This document shows positions 3,633 to 6,043 of a stretch of 6,043 nucleotides of DNA, piece after piece. Every line of letters begins with the position of its first letter. Position 1 is the first letter of the stretch. A model generated the notes under the pieces. That model made no database searches. It saw nothing but the letters and a program-made list of their open reading frames with translations, and was not told the origin of the DNA. Made by a program: the position numbers and the translations under genes. The stretch comes from Candidatus Dormiibacterota bacterium (GTDB lineage Bacteria; Chloroflexota; Dormibacteria; UBA8260), in NCBI GenBank assembly GCA_955652455.1, contig CATPBU010000163.1, positions 1-6,043 on the forward strand. Reading direction: 5' to 3'.

Positions 3633-5147
3633 GTGCTCGCCCGCGCCACCGCCTGCAGCGTCCACGGCCTGGCCGGCGTCCCGGTGATTGTCGAGGCGGA
3701 CGTGGCCAACGGCCTGCCCAACTTCACCATCGTCGGGCTCACGGACCGGGCCATCCAGGAGGCGCGCGAGCGGGTGCGGGCGTCGATCCGCAACGCCGGC
3801 TTCGAGTTCCCGCAGCGCCGGCTGACGGTCAACCTGGCCCCGGCCGAGGTGCCCAAGGAGGGCACCGGCTTCGACCTGCCGATCGCCATGGCGGTGCTCT
3901 GTCTGGAGAACGGCGGCCTGAGGTTGGCCGGCCACAGCTTCATCGGCGAGCTGGCGCTCGATGGGTCCGTGCGCCCGGTCACCGGTGTCCTGCCCATGGC
4001 CCGCTGCCTCCGAGCGGCCGGGGTGCGGCGTCTCGCCGTCGCCGAGGAGAACGCAGCCGAGGCGGCGCTGGTGGATGGCCTCGAGGTGGTCGGTGTCTCA
4101 TCACTGCGCAGCTGCGTCGCTCACCTTGACGGGAGCGCTCCGCTGGCGCCGGCACGGCCGAGCCCCCCACCGGCACCACCGGCCGGTTCTGACCTGTGCG
4201 AGGTCCGCGGTCAGGAGCAGGCCAAGCGTGCCCTCGAGATTGCCGCCGCAGGCGGCCACAACCTGCTCATGGTCGGGCCACCGGGCAGCGGAAAGACCAT
4301 GCTGGCGCGGACTTTCTGCTCGCTGCTACCCGACCTCGACAACGAGGAGTCGCTCGAGGTCGCGGCCATCTACTCGCTGCGCGGCGCCTTGCGCGAGCGA
4401 CCGCCGACAGCCACGCGCCCGCCGTTTCGCTCGCCGCACCACTCCATCTCGCGGGCCGGGCTCATTGGCGGCGGTAGCGGGCTGGCCCGCCCGGGCGAGA
4501 TCAGCCTGGCCCATCGCGGGGTTCTGTTTCTCGATGAGGTCTGCGAGCTGCCGCGCAGCCATCTCGAGGCACTGCGACAGCCACTCGAGGAACGCGAAGT
4601 AAGCGTGGCGCGGACCCGCGGCGCGGTGCAGTTCCCCGCCGACTTCGTCCTGGTCGCCGCCGCCAACCCCTGCCCGTGCGGCCACGTTGGCGACGAGACC
4701 GGATGCAGCTGCAGCGGGCGCGCACTGAGCGACTACGCGGCACGCCTGAGTGGCCCCATCCGTGACCGCATCGACCTGGTCATCGACGTGCCCCGTCAAC
4801 GGTTTCGCGAACTGTTCGGAAACGACACCGCCGAAGCGTCGGACGCGGTGCGCGGCAGGGTTGAGGCGGCCAGGGCCCTGCAGTCGACCCGGAATGCGCC
4901 AACAGCGCGCGGACGCACGCCCAACGCGGCCCTTGACGGCGTCGCGCTCCAGGAGGTCGCGCGCGCAACGACGGGTGCAACCCGGCTGCTGGCGATCGCA
5001 GGCGAGCGGATGCGTCTGAGCGCGCGTGGCTTCTTTCGCGTGCTGCGGGTGGCGCGAACAATCGCCGACCTCCGCGGGTCGAGTGTCGTCGACGAGGCTG
5101 ACGTGGCCGAGGCTCTCCGGTTTCGCGGCGAGTCGGTGGGGTTGTGA
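3633..5147 (+). CDS. comM: ComM/YifB family AAA+ helicase (Mg-chelatase-like)
   Basis: A 504-residue protein, very near the 506 or so of E. coli YifB. Residues 1-165 form the N-terminal Lon-substrate-like ChlI domain (LARATACSVHGLAGVPVIVEADVANGLPNFTIVGL and LTVNLAPAEVPKEGTGFDLPIA). A Pro/Ala linker (169-185) leads to the AAA+ core: Walker A GPPGSGKT (215-222), Walker B GVLFLDE (296-302), NPCPCG...CSC cysteine cluster (345-360) and arginine-rich LSGPIRDRIDLVIDVPR (372-388). The C-terminal domain has RLSARGFFRVLRVARTIADL (461-480). In Vibrio cholerae, ComM is a hexameric helicase that promotes branch migration during natural transformation; elsewhere a recombination role is inferred. GTG 3633 is chosen because the family starts there and the promoter -10 ends six bases before it. 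The stop overlaps the dprA GTG as GTGA. Confidence 0.96.
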   Translation: MLARATACSVHGLAGVPVIVEADVANGLPNFTIVGLTDRAIQEARERVRASIRNAGFEFPQRRLTVNLAPAEVPKEGTGFDLPIAMAVLCLENGGLRLAGHSFIGELALDGSVRPVTGVLPMARCLRAAGVRRLAVAEENAAEAALVDGLEVVGVSSLRSCVAHLDGSAPLAPARPSPPPAPPAGSDLCEVRGQEQAKRALEIAAAGGHNLLMVGPPGSGKTMLARTFCSLLPDLDNEESLEVAAIYSLRGALRERPPTATRPPFRSPHHSISRAGLIGGGSGLARPGEISLAHRGVLFLDEVCELPRSHLEALRQPLEEREVSVARTRGAVQFPADFVLVAAANPCPCGHVGDETGCSCSGRALSDYAARLSGPIRDRIDLVIDVPRQRFRELFGNDTAEASDAVRGRVEAARALQSTRNAPTARGRTPNAALDGVALQEVARATTGATRLLAIAGERMRLSARGFFRVLRVARTIADLRGSSVVDEADVAEALRFRGESVGL

Positions 5148-6043
5148 GCGGCGTGGTGGAGCCGGCGCGCGAGGTGGTACGCGGGTCGGCCGGCTGGCCG
5201 GAGCCGCTCGACCAGCTCGACGTCCCGCCACGCTCGCTGTGGGTGCGCGGCACCCTGCCGTCGCCCGGCGCGCCATGCGTTGCGGTGGTGGGGTCGCGCC
5301 GCCCCTCGACCGCCGGCTTGATGATCGCCAGAGACATTGGCGCCGAGCTCGCCGGTGCCGGAATCGTCGTGGTCAGCGGGATGGCACGAGGGATCGACGG
5401 CGCCGCCCATCGCGGCGCGCTTGACGCTCGCGGCACAACTCTCGCGGTGCTGGGCTGCGGGATCGAGCTGTGCTACCCACCTGAGCACCTCGAGCTGCGC
5501 GAGCGCATCGTCGCCGGCGGCTGCCTCATCTCTGAGGACGGCGGCAGCGCGCCACCGGACACGTGGCGGTTCCCCAAGCGCAACCGGCTGATCGCGGCGC
5601 TCGTCGAGGCTGTCATCGTGGTCGAGGCCGGCGTCAAGAGCGGTGCGTTGAGCACGGCCCGATGGGCCGCCGACCTGGGTCGGGAGGTGCTCGCGGTTCC
5701 GGGCTCGATCCGCAACCCCACCTCGGCCGGCGCCAACGCCCTGATCCGCGACGGGGCACGCCCCTACCTCGTGCTCGCCGATGTGTTCGACACGGCACCC
5801 CAGCTCGCCCGGGCGTTGGCCTCGCGACCTGAGCCGGCGGAATCGATGTCACGCGCCGGCCAGGCCGCGGACCACCGGGCGTACGGTGAGGATCCCCTGA
5901 TGCGCCGGGTTCTCGACGGGCTGAGTACCGACCCGGTCCACCCCGACGAGCTGGCCGCGACCCTTCGGGTCGCGTCGACCGACCTCGCCACCGCCCTGAC
6001 CATGCTCCAACTGCGCGGCGCCATCAGAGAGGTTTGCGGAGGC
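5144..6043 (+). CDS. dprA: DNA-processing protein DprA (3' end beyond window)
   Basis: DprA (Smf) protects incoming single-stranded DNA and loads RecA on it. The frame starts at GTG 5144, overlapping the comM stop, and stays open for 300 codons to the edge. The N-terminus is short (GWPEPLDQLDVPPRSLWVRGTL) and lacks the SAM domain found in many DprAs. The Rossmann-like core is complete: VVGSRRPSTAG (48-58), SGMARGIDGAAHRGAL (78-93), GCGIELCYPPEH (104-115), FPKRNRLIAAL (143-153), VVEAGVKSGALSTARWAADLGREVLAVPG (159-187) and SAGANALIRDGA (194-205). The DprA winged-helix domain follows (247-300), ending LQLRGAIREVCGG, which is usually within a few residues of the natural C-terminus. The protein is therefore nearly whole. 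The alternative GTGs at codons 4 and 5 are less likely because of the GTGA coupling. Confidence 0.95.
   Translation, partial: MSGVVEPAREVVRGSAGWPEPLDQLDVPPRSLWVRGTLPSPGAPCVAVVGSRRPSTAGLMIARDIGAELAGAGIVVVSGMARGIDGAAHRGALDARGTTLAVLGCGIELCYPPEHLELRERIVAGGCLISEDGGSAPPDTWRFPKRNRLIAALVEAVIVVEAGVKSGALSTARWAADLGREVLAVPGSIRNPTSAGANALIRDGARPYLVLADVFDTAPQLARALASRPEPAESMSRAGQAADHRAYGEDPLMRRVLDGLSTDPVHPDELAATLRVASTDLATALTMLQLRGAIREVCGG

Noticed and set aside
4326..5276. Minus-strand open frame of 316 codons opposite comM and the start of dprA
   Set aside because: It is antisense to the complete, highly conserved AAA+ core. The Ala/Arg-rich composition and lack of any domain or ribosome-binding site mark it as a shadow.

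Overview
This is a high-GC (roughly two-thirds G+C) bacterial chromosome segment. It carries the conserved ribosome-maturation and competence neighbourhood: [rpsP]-khpA-rimM-trmD-rplS-yraN-comM-dprA. The gene order, GTG starts, heavily overlapping genes, acidic Ala/Glu-rich tails on ribosomal proteins and apparently leaderless promoters suggest a Terrabacteria-type organism (Actinobacteria, Chloroflexota or Dormibacterota-like). The lepB and rnhB genes that often sit between rplS and yraN in Actinobacteria are absent. I cannot fix the phylum from the sequence alone.

Left edge (1-293): the first 71 bases are the 5' end of a minus-strand gene with a strong Shine-Dalgarno sequence and a signal-peptide-like or membrane-anchor N-terminus. 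From 141 a 50-codon acidic reading frame without its own start runs into khpA through a GTGA overlap. It looks like the 3' tail of rpsP, but the S16 body is missing. The stretch 72-140 is therefore either a rearrangement breakpoint or a chimeric assembly join.

Translation block (290-2785): khpA (KH-domain RNA-binding protein), rimM (30S maturation factor), trmD (tRNA m1G37 methyltransferase), rplS (L19 with an acidic tail of about 84 residues) and yraN (UPF0102 nuclease-fold protein) are all on the plus strand. Every junction overlaps, so this is one transcriptional unit with likely translational coupling.

Inserted regulatory island (2782-3603): a PadR-family regulator (plus strand) and a small DoxX-like membrane protein (minus strand) lie tail to tail, with 50 bp of overlap, between yraN and comM. 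padR has its own promoter, which overlaps the yraN stop, and possibly an 8-codon leaderless leader ORF. 

Competence/recombination block (3597-6043): comM (YifB, AAA+ branch-migration helicase) and dprA (RecA loader on ssDNA) are translationally coupled by GTGA. A promoter directly upstream would make the comM mRNA leaderless, and a perfect TACAC-N6-GTGTA dyad fills its spacer. dprA runs off the right edge with 300 codons visible. I see no mobile element, CRISPR array, tRNA or rRNA. Most of the window is ordinary conserved core. The parts worth a second look are the left-edge junction, the padR leader, the operator-like dyad upstream of comM, and the TrmD active-site changes.
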